DNA of 64,000 bases from Stercorarius parasiticus (GCA_013396915.1 VWZL01002210.1:259613-323612); one strand, 5' to 3'; counted from the stretch's first letter, positions 11,058 through 26,100 are shown. Translations and numbers: made by a program. The notes: generated by a model from the sequence alone, not told the origin.

Positions 11058-14000
11058 GAGCATAAGCAGCGTAAGCATCCCTTCCTTTGAATAAGTAACA
11101 AAACTAGAATAATCCTAAAGCTAATGTAGAAGTTTGAAGTCACTAAGTTATTTTATTAGTTATTTTAAATTTGTTAATTTGAATTTCATTTTATATCACC
11201 AAAAATGGCCAAGAGAAAAGTTGTTCCTCTTTTGGAATAAAACCCATGTCTTGCTCTTTTCTAAAGAAATCTCCAAGGGTTTGCCTTTGTGCATATCATA
11301 TCCTATGTAATATTTTGGATGTTTTCAGTGTGTCAGGACCCCTGACCTCTTAAGCTGTGTGCCACTCTCAAAGCCAGTCAGGAGTGTGGGCTCAACTGGA
11401 ATGCTCAAGCTTTCTTTCCTGGAGAAGCCACAAAAGCTTTCCAGCCCCAAAGGCCGACTGCACGCTCTGCCTGTGTCCTGATTCCACACAGGAAGAGATT
11501 TGAAAGCATCTGCAGAGTGTCACTGAGCAAAGTGCTGTTCTTTCAGCTACCACGGTATGTGCAGCAAAAATCTATTAAAACAAGAGGAGTTAAACTCAAT
11601 TTATGCTGGGGAAACAGAAGCTGTAGCCTAATAATTGTATATGGATAAAGATATATAATAATCAGCATAAATTAAACAGGGCACACCATGGCAAATAACT
11701 GTAATTTCCCTCTTTATTGTAAACACCAGGATAATACAGAAAGAAAATTCAGTCCTTATATATACATTATGACAGTTTTATATAAGTCTTCATAATGAGT
11801 TCAATGATTAAATATACCTAAGATAAATACAATAACTAGACTTGTAACTGAGCTAGTAGATGCACCATTAATTCTCAGTCCTCATACTGTGATTTTTGTC
11901 AGACTTCACAAAAAAAAAAAAAGGTTCAGAGAGAGTCTGTGTGCCATTAGGAGAGCTAAAAAAATTATTCCAGTCTGCAATTAGGAGATTACATTCTTTT
12001 TCTTTAGTCAGTACCTTACAAAAAGTATCACTTTCTGAATAAAATTAGAATTGGAGTATAGATACCGAACTGGAGTATAAATACTAAGTATTTGACAGAG
12101 AATTTTAGAGTTACGGGGTTTAGGGTTGGCAAGACAAATGGAATTTATTAGGAACTGCTTTCTTTCATAGGAGAGATGAAATACATCCAGGTTCTCCGTA
12201 CACTTTGCACAAAAATAACAGTTATATTGTGCAAAAAGTGGAAGCATCAAGGAAATTATGTGAAACAGAAATCCCATAAAGCCTCTGCTCTGTTTTTTAT
12301 TTCAGTGAGAGATTTGGGATTTTCTAGCATTTCGAGCCTGGTATTCTCTTTCATTAGTTGAACTGCTATGAAACTAAAAAAGGGTGGCAAATATTTTCCT
12401 GAAGGAATGGTGGAATAGGTCTCAGATAAAGTGATCTTTCCCCATAGTAGTTTTCAAATAACTATTTTCATATTTTCCATTAAATTCATCAGCATTATGT
12501 GATGTACAATGGTAAATCAGGAAGGACATGTTTGCTCTATTTGGTTTATGTGCTCATTCAATACCAGCAGTAGAAATTATTTAACTGGGTGTGTTCCTGA
12601 ACAATATTTTGGGATTCTATATCAAAGAACTTAGATAAATGGTGTGATTCCTATTCAGATCTAGAAAATTATGAGAGTACAAGACATTGAGAAGAGACAA
12701 TCAGGTCAAACTAACAATTTTGAAGTTTTCCTCTTTTTACCTGAACCAGTTAGTGCAACCTTGCTACAGGTGGTATTAAGCACAGCATAAGCCCATACAG
12801 AATTATTTTGTTTTTTGCTTTGATAGTATTTAGTGTCTGGATGGTTGATAGAAATCCAGAATTCTGTTCAAACAATTTAATGATAAAAATATGTCAGAAG
12901 GGATTTAAAGGGTTATAATTTAGTGAACATGAGAGAGAAGGGCGTGACAATTGATCACGCATGAGAGAAAGACCCAATGATGCTGCCCTGAAACGTGTGC
13001 TGGCATGTGCTCTCTCATTTCTGGTGGAAATACACAATGTGCCAAACTGAAGAAGTGATATCCTGCTGGCTGCAGTTAACCATTGTCCATAAAGAGTGAA
13101 TAAGGAAAAAATTTTCTGCAATTATTTTGACATTTTACAGCAATAGATAAGACTTCATCTGGACTGTATCACCACATCAGTTTATATAATCAGGCATCTA
13201 TCTCTTATTTTTTACAGAGAAGTATAAATTACTTTTTGAAATTGTCACCTACCTACCTGTGTAAAAATCACTTTGCATGCTCTTCACATGGTTTGCATAT
13301 AAGTTCAGACATACCTATTACACTAAGAATAGAGAAATTTTACCAAAGTTACTAATTAAGATCTAATAAAGTTGGACTGTTATAACTCTCAGACTGGTTA
13401 GATATACCAGATCGGATTCCCCTATATGTTTATGAGGAAAATAGTACCTATTTTTGCTTCAGTTGCTGATACAGCATCTGGAATGTTCTCTTGTATCCAT
13501 ATATGATCTCTTTGTGACACTTTGGAAACAATGTAGTATATTTAAGGGCTTTGCAAAATTATATTGCAATGCAATCGTCATTTATATCTTCATTTTTGAG
13601 GTCATTCTTGTATTCTTAACAAGACCAAAACGATCTATAAAAATTGGAAATTTAATCTGAATATACTTCTTTCTGAAGGGTAATTAGAGAAGAATTCAAA
13701 CCACAAAGTGAGATTTGGAGGCAATTTTTCAGCTAATTAATTCATGCAGAGCCTGCTTGAAATTCGAGGTTCTAAATTACAGAGATGGAGAATAATTTGG
13801 TGTTACAGAATGGGAGACTAAAAAATCTGCCTTGGTTTAGTTTTAGATCTGTGTCCTGGTGTGGAATAACAAGGTCTACTTATTTATTCCCTTCTCAACA
13901 CATGCCTGAGGAAGATCACAGAACAGCACAAGTTTAAAATTCAGGACAATGAGAAACTTACATGTAAACATGCAAATTTTATGACAGCTACCTATACAAA

Positions 14001-17000
14001 ACATTGTTTACATATTGTGCAGTACACTTTTGCAGTATTATAGTATACTGTTGTATGACCTATCCAGCATTTTGATGACAAAACTCTTTAATCATTCACT
14101 TATGACATTAGCTTCTATAAGGGGATGTTCTCTTGACAGTAGTGAGTGCAGTCTATTAACATAATTCTGCACAAAGGTCATAAAAGAACGGGGCTCTACA
14201 TAAAGTGATGCAGAGCAAATCAGGACTTTGTTGAAAGATGGTGGACAGCAAAAATATCAAGCTAAGATTTCAGTGGCACTGTTGCATTAAAAGTAAATGC
14301 AGAACATGGACTGAATGTTCTGAATTTATAGTAGGTCTACATCCATAGAAAAGACTTTCAAGGTCTGGAGAACATACTTTTACAGCAACCAAATTTCTTG
14401 ATGCCACTGCTGATAAAAAACTCTCTTAGAGTAAGAAATTTGGTCAAGGAAGGGTCAGAGAATGGCTGCCCTTTGATAAGTCTGTATTCCTATACTATTC
14501 CTATGGTTTTACTACCGCTGCAGCACGAGAAAGACAATGAGGCTGTTTTGCACTGCTCTGAAGCCTGTGATGTACATTTGCTTGTGTGTGTTATGTCTGT
14601 CCAGAAAGGTGATGGATGATTATTGATGCTTCCTGCAGAATTGCTCCAGCAGCCCTTACACAAGACTCCTATATATCCATTCTGGCCAGTACAATTGTTA
14701 TTTTGAGTTTTATAGGTAGATTACTGTTAATATAAAGGTAGATAAGTATAATTTCATCAGATAAAAGATCAACATTTTATTATTTTTTATAGTCCACTGA
14801 AATAGCTTTGCACCATGAAATATAAAGATACAATGTCTTTTTTTTTTTATTTTGTTTTTGAAAAGCATAACTGCACACAGAATCTCTACAGTCTGTTACC
14901 GAAGTTTATTAAACAGCGATGAAAGGTACTGCATTATACAGTAGGGAGTAGGAACCCAAATGTTGACTTGAGAAGGAACCTGAAAGGAATTAGTAAGAGA
15001 AATATGCAGTCCCTGGAAAAGACAATGGTAATTCTGCCTCACCAGTAAGCCAGCACATGTAACGGAAAACCAGCTAAATTACAGAGGTGCCAGGTTCTGT
15101 CAAATTCTATAACTAATTATCAACTTCTTGAGCAGTTCCCTCTATCACCCACTTGATATCCAGCTGCATTTATATGCTCCATTTCCAAAGGTGATGTGCC
15201 ACAATAAAATTTAGATATAAAAATATGCTAAACATTGATGCTTCAATTAAAGGTGATAGTATTAATGAAAAACCCTTTTAAAAGTATAAATTCCCCAGAG
15301 TGTTTTCACAAGATATATTGTATAGTTTTGGTCCTTTTCCCACATTTTAATAGGTTTTGCTTAGAGCTGTGTAATAATTCTGGACAGAAAAAAATTATCC
15401 AGTGCATAATGTCTAAATGTTTTCACTATTACTACTACCCTCTTTGCCGTGTTAGAGGGAAGAAAAGAAAAAAAAAAAGCTTCCAGATTCATTTGCAGAT
15501 GCACTGATCCTATTGATTCTGTATCTCTTAATAAACAGGATGTTCATGAAGACAGTCTGTTTATATTCATTTATGATCTGTAGTAGCACTAGGGGTTTTT
15601 TTTGAGTCCTCTCCTCATATTATCTATGAGCTTTATGGCTCTAGAAAGGATCAGAATAGCTTTAAAAGGACCATATGTGGGCTGCAAAGTCTTTCTAGGA
15701 GCCCATAGGGGTCTCTGTGGGACAATCCATATGGCTGAGAGTTCTGTGGTGCAGCAGGCATAAAACAGCATCTCTGCCTTTGAAACAGACAGAACTATTG
15801 AGATGAAATGACAGAGATGGAAATACTGCTGGAAAAAACAGTGGGAAATAATGTGGCTAGAGGCAGAATTAACTATAACTGTACACTTCACTGTCTTTGC
15901 AAAGGGTTAGGTTTGGGTTTTTTTCCCCCTCCAGTTTCATTTCACTTTGGTTCCTTTCACAATTTAGAATACTGGAAAACGTAAACACGATCTTAAAAAT
16001 ACTTTCCTTACTTCAAGAAGACAAATAATGTATGGTTATTTACGTGTTTTAGAATACAATGTAAATTCTCAGGAACAAAGCTTCTATTCTAGGCCCTTTC
16101 TATGATAGGTAGAATATCAGTGAAAATAAGATTAAGTTTTTTGCACAGGAAATTTTCTTGAAATTGAATTTAAATTAACTCCTTGTTGCAAAAATAAAAC
16201 ATCATGGATTTGTCATAATCTTATTGTCCAGAAGTCTGTTCTACAGTGCTGTTCTGTTCTACATCGGTGAGATTTCGATCTGAGTCTGAGCACCTAATCT
16301 ACAGCATTGCACTAAGACCAGGGTTTTCACCGACAGCTCTTTAATCATGACTGCAGTCTGTTTTAAGTCTCATTTCTCACAGATTTCACAGGGGAATTTG
16401 TATGCACATAATGTAAAAGGAACCCAGGCAATATTATGGACAATGAAAGCGTAAGCTTCTCCTTCCTGAAATTCTCCACAGAGAAGCCGCAGCGACTGCC
16501 TCTGGGTGTTCTTGGTTCTGTTTCACCACTTTGCCATCTGGGGAAACATAAGAGAATCAATACATCAGATTCTGGAGGTTATGCTTTAGAGGTTATTCCT
16601 TTTTAACAGATGAATTGTTTTCCTCCTTTTCCTCATAAATATAAACAGGGGAAAAATATTGTAACTAGTGACAACTGAGGTAACTAAATGCTGCAGTTTT
16701 GCTTAGATACAGATAAAAAGGTTGTAAACCTTGCTTGACAGTGTCCAGTCACAGCATGAAGGACAAATTTTTCATGGACTTTGCTTTAGTGTGATGTATG
16801 GTTCTCTTTGCCCCCTCCCCCCCAATAAATTGCCTTCATCCAGGATAAATGTAAATATAAGAACAAGCAGTAACATTACTCGACAATTTAATTCTCCTTC
16901 ACTGTGTCCTTGAAACTTCTTACAGAGCATTGCAATCTTTTAGAGTGACTTAATGCATAAAGTATCAAAGTACTGAAAGATCCCAATAGTTTCACAAAAT

Positions 17001-20000
17001 TAGACAGACATTGATTTTAAACTGTTGGGTTTTTTTACTTCTTCCTCTTTATTAACATCTTTCTTTTTATACAAAATGAAATTTGATGGAATACAACTGT
17101 CTCTGGCCTTTAAAATTATAACGCCAATTGAGATGTTTATTATTAAATAGTTGGCATTATTCCGTTTTGTAAATTTTAAAATTGCAGAGTTATTACCTTC
17201 TGCCAATAAAATTAAGAATGCAAGTACTGATTCATTTTCAGTTAAGCATGAAAAAAAATGGCTTTAACTTCTTGATCCTGTGAGAATATGCCTTTATCTG
17301 TAGAAACGTCTCAAATAAAAATGCCTGAACATGACTGGGAATTTATTCTGGTTTTTTTTCTGAATGAATGTGCAATGCTGAATACTTCTTACTTGCATCA
17401 TTTATATCATACCTTACAGTCTTCATTACAGAGACAAAGTGCCTTTGATTTTTAGAGGTCTCAATACAAAGTAGGTCCGCCCCATGTGATATAATATTCA
17501 TAATATTCATTTTAAGTCATATCTTCCCAGAATGCCTAGAGGCCCAAAGGGCAGGAATCCTGGATTTTTAGCTGCGACCACTGAAGAAAGAAACAAAACC
17601 TCAAAACATGGTGGTTTATTCATCCTTCTCATAAAGGGAGAAGGTACTGGAAACTTCATTGTTCAACCGAAGGAACAACTTCATTGAAACTTCATTGTTC
17701 AATAAATCCCTGCTCCTTTTTGCCTTTTCTCCATCACACCCTATGCTCTCTGCATATATGATCACCTGATGGTCTAAATTAATCAGAGTAGTTGTAACTA
17801 TTCCATTTTAACATATCCTCAGTGTTCATACTTCATTCTTCCAAGGTACGAGATCTATTGTTTCAGCTCCATTGATAGGGAGATGTCAGGCCTTCTTTTT
17901 TTCAGACAAGTGCTAATCGAGTACAAAACCCAGGAGTTTTACCACTATCACTTTCGGAGAGTTGTGCTAAACTTCAGACACCAAAGAAACAGCAAGGCTA
18001 ACAACAGAAAAGCTTTAAACTTTGCTAGTTTTGTAAAAGTGCAGGGCATGGTGACCAAGATGTCTGGTTTAAAGATCTTATCATATTGAAGTCTGTGTAC
18101 CTGATAGGTGGCATGGCTGTGACTTTTGATATTTATGATTTATAATAGGGCACATGAAGTTACAATATATATAAGAAGAAAAAAAAAAAGCTGCAAAACT
18201 TGGTGGGTACAGCCACAATACATTTCTGAAAGCACTAATACTGATACAATTGTTATTAACTAGAACTAGAGGAAAGGTATCTCTAGTCCTTTTATTTCCC
18301 TGTTAAATTTGCACTTGGATATCATAACATTTCCATTTGCTTTACTTTTTGTCAATACCACTATTACTGTAATTATCACGAACAATTAAAAAGGTATTTA
18401 AAGCACACTTACCCCAAATTCTGATTGCAGAAGCAGAGCTGCATTAATAGAATATGCATTCTTAATTCACTGTTGGTAATCACCTTTAGGAACATTATTG
18501 CACATTAGACTAGATCTTATCTGATATAAACAGATGTGGTTCCACAGGTACGATTTGTCCCTTTTAATACTCGTGTCCATAATTTACGTAGGTTTGTATT
18601 ACCCAGCAGCGTATGTTTCTGCCTTTTAGGCAATGTGCCTGAGCTGTAACCATTGGCATGCAATATGCAGACATGGAAAGTCCTGGTGTAAAAAATAAAA
18701 GCCCATTAGCCAATATTTGGGAGAACCGGTAGTTCTGTTTAATGTTAGCTGAATGCCAAGGATTCTTGATGATAAATGTAGGAGCTCTGTTTTCTCTTGT
18801 AACATCTGACTGATTCAGCCTTAAGCATAACACTAAGAGGTTTCCAAAGTTTCATCAAATTAATTTTTTTTTTCAGTTTTACTGATTTTAATGATCCTAG
18901 ACCAAAAACTAATTTGATCCAACAAGTTCAGTGTCTTCAATAGGAAAAAAGTTTGTAATTAGGGAAAAAAGAGAATGAATATACAGTGTATGTATTTGCT
19001 TTCTCTTCTTACCTATACTTTCTCCATGCAGGGAACTAATGTAGACTCCAATAGGATCTGAGGACTATCTGCCACCTGCATCATTAGAGGTAGTCACAAT
19101 TGACAGTTTTGGCTCAGTTTCCAGTATATTCTCTGATCTTGCCAAGATGAAATTTGAGCCAGATTTTTTACATTTAAGATTGTGAGCAGATTTTGAATGA
19201 ATTCTATCTAGCTGTTAGCACAACTAGTGCAAGAACATCCAAAATGGCGTTATTGCCTGTGATATGCCTGGGATTGTGGGAACAACCTTTGTAGTACCCC
19301 TAGGAAAAGCATCTTGGACTATTTTGTCCTCACACCATACATGTGTATGTTACTACTTCCATTCTTTGAAATTTGGTGTCCTTGGTATACATAGTATCTC
19401 TGTGAATTAAACCCACTTCAGTAAAAGCTTTACCTGTTAGATACTGTGATAGAGGTTCTGTTTCATATAGGCAATTTTAAATAAGTGCACCCTGCCTTGA
19501 GTAAAAAAAATTAAATAAAATAAAATTGACCTGATAGAGCAGTATCCTTGGCAGTGAGAAAGAAGCCTACATAAGGCCTTAAGATGGAAAATGCATAGAT
19601 ATTGCTAAGGTTCTGGTGAGACATAGAAAAACTCTTTTAGTAAACCATATCAGGATATGATTCATTGTAACCACAGTTTATCGTCCAGTGGGCATGAGTA
19701 CATTAGACCTACTGAAAACAGAGATGTGAATTAATCTCTATTCCTCTATCATGCTTGCATAATGCTCTGTAACATCATGTTTTGAAAAGAGATAGCCTTG
19801 TTATACATGTGTTGCATAGCTTAAATCATTATAAACTGCAAGAAAAAAATTTGACTGTCTTTCTACATTGTTTCTGGGTATTGTTTGATATGAAACTTTT
19901 CATTTCACTGATGACAATTATATGCCAATTTCCACTGTAGACTACAAGTATGACACTGAGATTGAATATTTGTCTTGCAAAATTACATCTGACCTTTATC

Positions 20001-21053
20001 TTAAAACATGCAGGGGTAGTGAGAACATGCTGCTGTTGAAGATAAATCAGTTGTGTAAATCATGTAAGAACTTCTGTCCCATCTGGCTATTAAAGCTATA
20101 TTTTCTATTACATCATCAATAAGATAAATAGTGAATATGTGGCAGGCTTAAGTATACCATAAAGCCTAAAAAAGAAACAAACACCTAAGACCTCCAAAAT
20201 ATATGTGCTAGAGAACTAGATAGAGCTAAAGAACTGAGCAACAGGTTTCCATATCAATAACTTAGTCTTCAGATTTTAATAGCTTCAGTGATCTAGGGAA
20301 ATAGACACTATATCCAGCAAAATGCAAGTTTATAGCTTAGTGGATGGAGATTCAGGCTTCCATTATAAATAAATGGCATTGCATTAAATTGCCCTAGCCT
20401 CTTACTGCACAACACTATCTGACACTAGTAAAATATTACTATATTACCTTACCCTTTATACCAACAACAGCGGCACATACTGCGGACAACAATTAATTTG
20501 CTCCAGGGAACATTGGGTTCTTTTGGAACTGCAGTACACATAAAAAGAGTGGGTTGATCATGTGTTTCCCCAATTTATTTCTAATGGAAGAAATCCTAGC
20601 TTTTGTGGCAAGAAGGAATGAAATGCAAGTGACTATGAAGTCAAGTTATCCAATTGTTTTTGCTCCTTTGAGCTAATCATTCTTGTAGGAGTATGTGATA
20701 AGATAGATACTGATTTACAATATGCAGTTTGTACTGAGCAAATCATATTTTATATGATTTTTTTGAATAAAATATGAAAAATTAACACTGAAGACTTGAA
20801 TTTTTTAAGTAAATTGAATCTTAAATATTGTCAAAAAGATACGTAGTCCCCAATTTACTAAATATTTTACAGAATCTTATAAAATAAGGCTTTTCTGTTC
20901 ACTTGACAGCATATGTTATACCAGTCTGGTAGAAGTATCACTTATTGAAAGTGGTGTTCTTTGAGTTTGCGTTTTACAACTGTTTCAAGGCCCTTCTACC
21001 TTCTCCTAAGCAGACCATTAAGGGAAACTAATGTGTTTATACTTACATCGTGT
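11058..21053. other. Unique AT-rich non-coding DNA (10 kb)
   Basis: No supported gene or clear transposon. Small items: a poly-A run near 11910-11922; a composite GTAAACATGCAAAT word (13964-13977) that overlaps forkhead- and octamer-like cores; a direct repeat of GAAACTTCATTGTTCAA (17650-17666 and 17686-17702); and T- or A-runs at 14840, 18180 and 18865. Open frames reach only about 100 codons and match no family I know. Confidence 0.5.
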
Positions 21054-21118
21054 CATTTTTCTTCCCCAAAGCATCTGCTACTGGCCACTGTCAGAGAGAT
21101 GACTCTGGGCTAGAGACA
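21054..21118 (+). mobile_element. Ancient CR1-like 3' end fossil
   Basis: The words GCATCTGCTACTGGCCACTG (21071-21090) followed by GGGCTAGA (21107-21114) match the 3' terminal motif of old amniote CR1/L3-type elements, in which a GCATCTGGTACTGGCC-like block precedes GGGCTAGATGG. Only the last 60-70 bases are recognisable. This rests on family knowledge, not on an alignment. Confidence 0.6.
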
Positions 21119-22904
21119 CTCTTCTTAAGCTTTTATGAAGTTTTTTTACTTAAATTATCATTAATCCCATTTAAGGCAGCTACTGGGCCTGTTCAGATCA
21201 GGACTTTAATCTGCTACTGCACTCATGATCTTTTCTCACAAAAGAGAGTTGTAAGGGACGCACACAACATTAAAAATATAAAAATATAAAATATATACAT
21301 TTACAACCTCTGGATTAAGCTCTTCGCTAATGCTTACATGGTTTGTCTGGACTGTGAAACAGTGGACTGTAAAACTGAAAATGTTTGGGTTTTTTTTTTC
21401 CATGATTTGATACTTTCCCCTCGCAGCCACTTCATTCTTCAATATCTCTGCTGTCGTTGGACAGCCCTGCACTAGAAAAACATCATAACCCACTAGTGTG
21501 TAATACAAGCAAAGAACTATCATTTTAGTACTGATAAAATTCTATCAGGAAACCTTCACTTTGCCCCGCAATTGTTAATTATACCACTTCAAATAAAACA
21601 ACTTCTCCTTGTGAAGTGCAGTTTGGTGCTACTATTTTATCTTTGCTAAAGGTTTCTGCCACCTTAGCCGTGTCACTCGCATATCACCCCTTACCCTTCT
21701 TCAGGTCAGCATTGCTGTTATTGTTGTGAAAAAATCAAGAAAAAGACTGCAATTCTAAATTTTCAGTATAATTGATGCAATATTCAGAAGGGTCTAAAAA
21801 TATGGATGATTTCCCTGCTATTTTCTGGGTATGTTTTTGACTCAGTCATTTAATGATGCCATAGATACTGTATGGTTTTATCCCAGTAATTCATCTGCCA
21901 GAAAAGAGGTTGTTTATATTAGAAAAAGGGCCATGCATACCCTTACTACATAATAATAAGATCAGTGTGACAACACCATAACAGTGGTGATCTGAAGCCA
22001 CATGTCTTGGTGACCCCTAACAATATACGCACAGCATTAAGGGGCTGGGTATGGATTGACATACTTTACTTTTCAGTCAGATTTTGCAACCTGTTCTGAC
22101 CTTGGTGTAGTTATGGCTGTACTAACCCTGATATCTGTGCTAGGTATTCTGCTAGCTGAGATATTTCTGCTTTAAACTGCAGTGTACACAAATCTCTTGG
22201 TGTCTGGAAATGGCACTTCCATTTCCTAGTGTTTGTTGTTCAAGGAAGACTTTGGTCCTCTTGCTGCAATTAACTTGGTTTCCTGCTTTATGAGATTCTG
22301 TCGGGTGGTGCTCTAAATTTTAGAGCAAACTCTTCATAAATGTGATCAAAACTATTTTCTTCATAACTATATTTTGTTTGATGATCTTTATTGATCATGA
22401 CTCCCCTTGTTTAGAAACAAACAGAACTGCACTCCCAGAATCACTTCTCTCTTTCCTTCTTCTCTTCAGGAGTAATCATCATGTCTATCAGCCTCTTTAC
22501 TTAGTCACTGAAAAAACTCACCCCTTGCTGTTAGGAACTGTAAATTGAATTACATTACAGAACATGAAATACAAAGTCTCAGATAACAAAAACTGGCTGT
22601 AATTACATTCACGCACAAAAAAACACAGAGGGAGACTTTTAAAGCCGAGTGCCAGAAAAACAAAGCAAAACAAAACCCAAACCCAAGGAAATCAAGTTAT
22701 GAATGAAACACTCCATAAGACTTCTAACTTGTAAGTGTCATTAGACACATTATGAAATTCATTAACATGGCAGTCTGCTGTGCTTAGATATTGGTCAAAC
22801 TAGGGAAGGCGTCATCGTGTTGCTTGTAAGTTTTATTGGTGTATCTTTCAATTACAAGAAATTTGGGTGGAGTGGGAGAATATGTGCTTGGTGAAGTGTA
22901 ACCA
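21119..22904. other. Unique AT-rich non-coding DNA
   Basis: No gene or repeat recognised. The longest frame (95 codons, minus, 21236-21523) has no recognisable domain. Confidence 0.5.
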
Positions 22905-23079
22905 GGTCTTGAGTCCTAATTCTGTACCTGCTACCTACTTGTGTACATTGCAAGCAATTTTTTTGTGCTACAGTTTACCTGTCTATGAAGTGGGAATTAA
23001 ACATGTGTTTTGTGGATTAATTAGGTGAAAATTCTGAGGTACTTTTTGAACATGTAGAGTGCTATGTAAATATTAAGAG
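22905..23079 (+). mobile_element. MIR-like ancient SINE fossil
   Basis: The order of words follows a MIR/CORE-SINE: AGTCCTAATTCTGTACCTGC, then TTGTGTACATTGCAAGCAA (family: TGTGACCTTGGGCAAGTCA), then CAGTTTACCTGTCTATGAAG (family: CAGTTTCCTCATCTGTAAAA), then an L2-like tail with GTGCTATGTAAATATTA. It is heavily diverged, as expected for an element older than birds. Placement is by eye. Confidence 0.6.
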
Positions 23080-23162
23080 TCAGATCCACACAAGTGTTTA
23101 CCACTTATCACCTGTCAAAACAAACAAAATTAAGTGCCTAAATAGCTTTTTTGTGGATCTGA
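23080..23162. repeat. Palindromic MITE-like fossil
   Basis: CAGATCCACA at 23081-23090 is matched by its exact reverse complement TGTGGATCTG at 23152-23161. The space between contains TTAAGTGCCTAAATAGC. This layout resembles a family of old palindromic non-autonomous DNA repeats in amniote genomes. The 10-bp inverted ends are seen directly; the family link is recognition from memory. Confidence 0.55.
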
Positions 23163-26100
23163 GCTTTTGTGCTTGCTGTTTCTAACTTTTGTTTTTCTTT
23201 TAATAAAGCACTTGTTGCTTGTAGAATGTGTTGGGGAACAAGTTCAATGAAGAAAATTGCATGATGGCAAGTATTTTTCAAATATTGCAGTTTATTATGA
23301 CTATACTTTCCGTTTTATACAGTGCATTTTCCATCTTAAGGCCTTATGTAGGTTTTTATTAACATAACTAGAAATTATTAGGAGGAAAATGGAAGCCTTT
23401 ATTCCCAAAGTTGAATTGCTCTTTTGATGTACATGAGTAATCACGACTATTACCCTGGGGAGCACTGTGTGTGCAAGGTTTAGTTTTTGTTTTGGTTTGG
23501 GTTTTTATGCTCAAAAAAGAATACACTTCATTCCTTTTTAGTCTACAGAAGGTATTCCTCATGCCAAAGTACTGAATTCCATCTCTGAGTGCTATGAATA
23601 GAAGCGATTGTATGGAAGGAGAGAATATGAGACAGTGTCAGGCACGGTGAAAGAAATGGCTTGAGGAATTCATAACCATAGGGCTCACTTCTTCAACCTT
23701 TGCAGACTGTTCCATTTTCAAGAACACCCTGAGTGTTGTTACTCCATTGCTATGCAGAGATTTCATTCAGTTCCCAGCTTCACAGGCCTTTGTGCCTGTT
23801 GTCCAGTCACAGGCATGTACTGTTGCTACATAAAGCAAATTCATATGCAATATACTGCTATGATCCAGGGAACTAGCCACAGAAGTAAAAATGAATTCCC
23901 AAATTCTTTCACAGATAGAGAAACAAACAGCATGCTGAAGACATTAATGAAATATATGATACCTCTAACACATAGAGACAGCAATCAATGAAGTTGTGCC
24001 AGTCTGTACTAGCTAAGAACTGGGCCCACATTTTTGTTTCAGTTCATTATTTTCCAAATTCCCTTACTCAATGTCTATATTTTTTGAAAGAAATCTGTCA
24101 CAGTATGGCCTTTCATATTTTAGGAATATCTTGCATAAAGCAAGTCAGTAGTGACCTCTCAAATGGAAACTCCAAAATCAACCACAAAAAAATTGGAATG
24201 TTATAATACTGGAACTTAAAAGGAGAATGATGAATTATTTACATAGAAAACTAGAATGAAGAGGTTAGCTATGGCACAGAAAAGAAAAGAAGAAAATAAG
24301 GGTTCTATTAAATAGCAAGCAGTTATTAATATGACATCTAAAAAAAGGCCATAGTTTAAATATAGGTTTCACCAAAACAGCACATTTTTGGGTTGCTATT
24401 TTCAAGTTTTAAGCCACACCTTTTTTTTTCCTCTACATTTATTAAGCATGAACATATATTTGAGCTTTTTTCCAGCCCAGGTGGTACAAGCATATGCAGA
24501 GTATTACATGTGCTGTTGCCATCCTTATGGCTTTTTTTAAACAGAGTTCTTGTGAAAAAAAGTTTCTGATTATTATATTCATACTAATTTCCAGATACTA
24601 GGGCAATTCATTATTTAGCCTTTGGATATGCTGTTGCCATGGAATGACGACTAAATAGATACAAGCAGAGAAGTGAGACTGCCTTCAAACAATAATCTGA
24701 ATGTTCAGGAGTGTTATATATACATAAAGAATGGATTCTGCAGGGCTACAATTCTCATATGAAAACAATGGCTGTTGGAATAATTTGGTTTTTTGTTGGT
24801 GCTTTAACACCACTGATGATAACAGCATGCCTACCGTTAGTAATTGTAGTTACCTGTATCGCAGGGACAGAACACAAAATTCAGTCTTTATTTGTTGGTT
24901 TCTCAGGAACTGATGACTTCAAAAGACTCTTACAGATTCCTATATCCTAAGTCTTCTAGAATAAGATAAAATGGTGCAAGAAAATATATCAATATCTCTG
25001 ATATATATACAGTAGGCAGATTTTAAAAGGCAGAACAGATCTTTGTAGGTACCTTGTCTGGTCCATATATAGAGCTATACAAACAATCTGACATAAGAAA
25101 ATCTTACATTATGCCTACAACCGAGTTAGATAGTATCCTTTAGACAAAGCTAAACAAAATAAAATGCACCTTAAATCTTAAAATTCACTACGCCGCCTTG
25201 TGTACATATCCAAAAGTTTAACAGAATTTATACTTTTCCGTATTAATGGAAACTGCATTCACTTACGGAAAACACAATGAAAGATGAATAACTTCTTCAA
25301 ATTTTGCCTACAATTTTAAGATAATGCCGTTACTGGAGTTTAAGTTTTGTAAGAGTAACAATAGCAATAATAATTTGTTTGCATTTTGAAAAGATTACAG
25401 TTTGACCTCTCATAAGTCACAGGAAACAAATACACGATAAAAAGGCACGAAATGAAAGAACAGACAAGGAGACAAGGAAAAAGGTCATATAGATAAAATG
25501 ATTGTTGGACTACTGGTTCTTCATTCTTCCAATCAGTTAAATTTCAGCAAACAATGAGTGTCCATGTTGACTACCTAGTTACATGCTGGCAGCTTACTTG
25601 AAAGCATCATTATAAGAATAAACCTTGTTAAAATCCTTGAAAAAAGGAGGTTCTGCAAAATAAACAAAGTAAATAAATTAATAAACTTATGTATTGCTTC
25701 CAAGCTTACAGTCCTGGATTGTTTCTTAAAGATGCATATTTTGGGTTAACAATGTTTTAGTACTCTTGACAATAGGGTTGACATTATACACAATGAAAAC
25801 CTAATGAGTACACGTTTAATGCTTTTAGTTGCTATATTGCAGTTTTTAATAGAAGACGATTCCACTATCTAACTGCCATTTGACTTAGTTTGGATGTAGT
25901 CCAACACAAAAGAAGCAGAGGAGAATACTGTCTTTTTCTCAATAACTTTCTGAAAATTGTGGGGAGGGTTGTTGTTGTGAATTTTTTGTAATTATTAAGT
26001 GGGAAAGAATCAGGTAAAAGGCTTTGGCTTAAGACAGAACAAAACCACCAGGGAAATTCATGGGTATTACAGAAGCCTCTTGATCCATATAATACAGTCA

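Noticed and set aside
10326..11143. Long minus-strand frames (up to 202 codons), Pro/Ser/Leu-rich
   Set aside because: They lie in a GC-rich LTR, cross the N and use the duplicated 354-bp unit. They are not genes.
24711..24950. 79-codon frame with a hydrophobic stretch that could be a membrane segment
   Set aside because: T-rich codons give hydrophobic residues by default, and two overlapping frames are equally open. No homology recognised.
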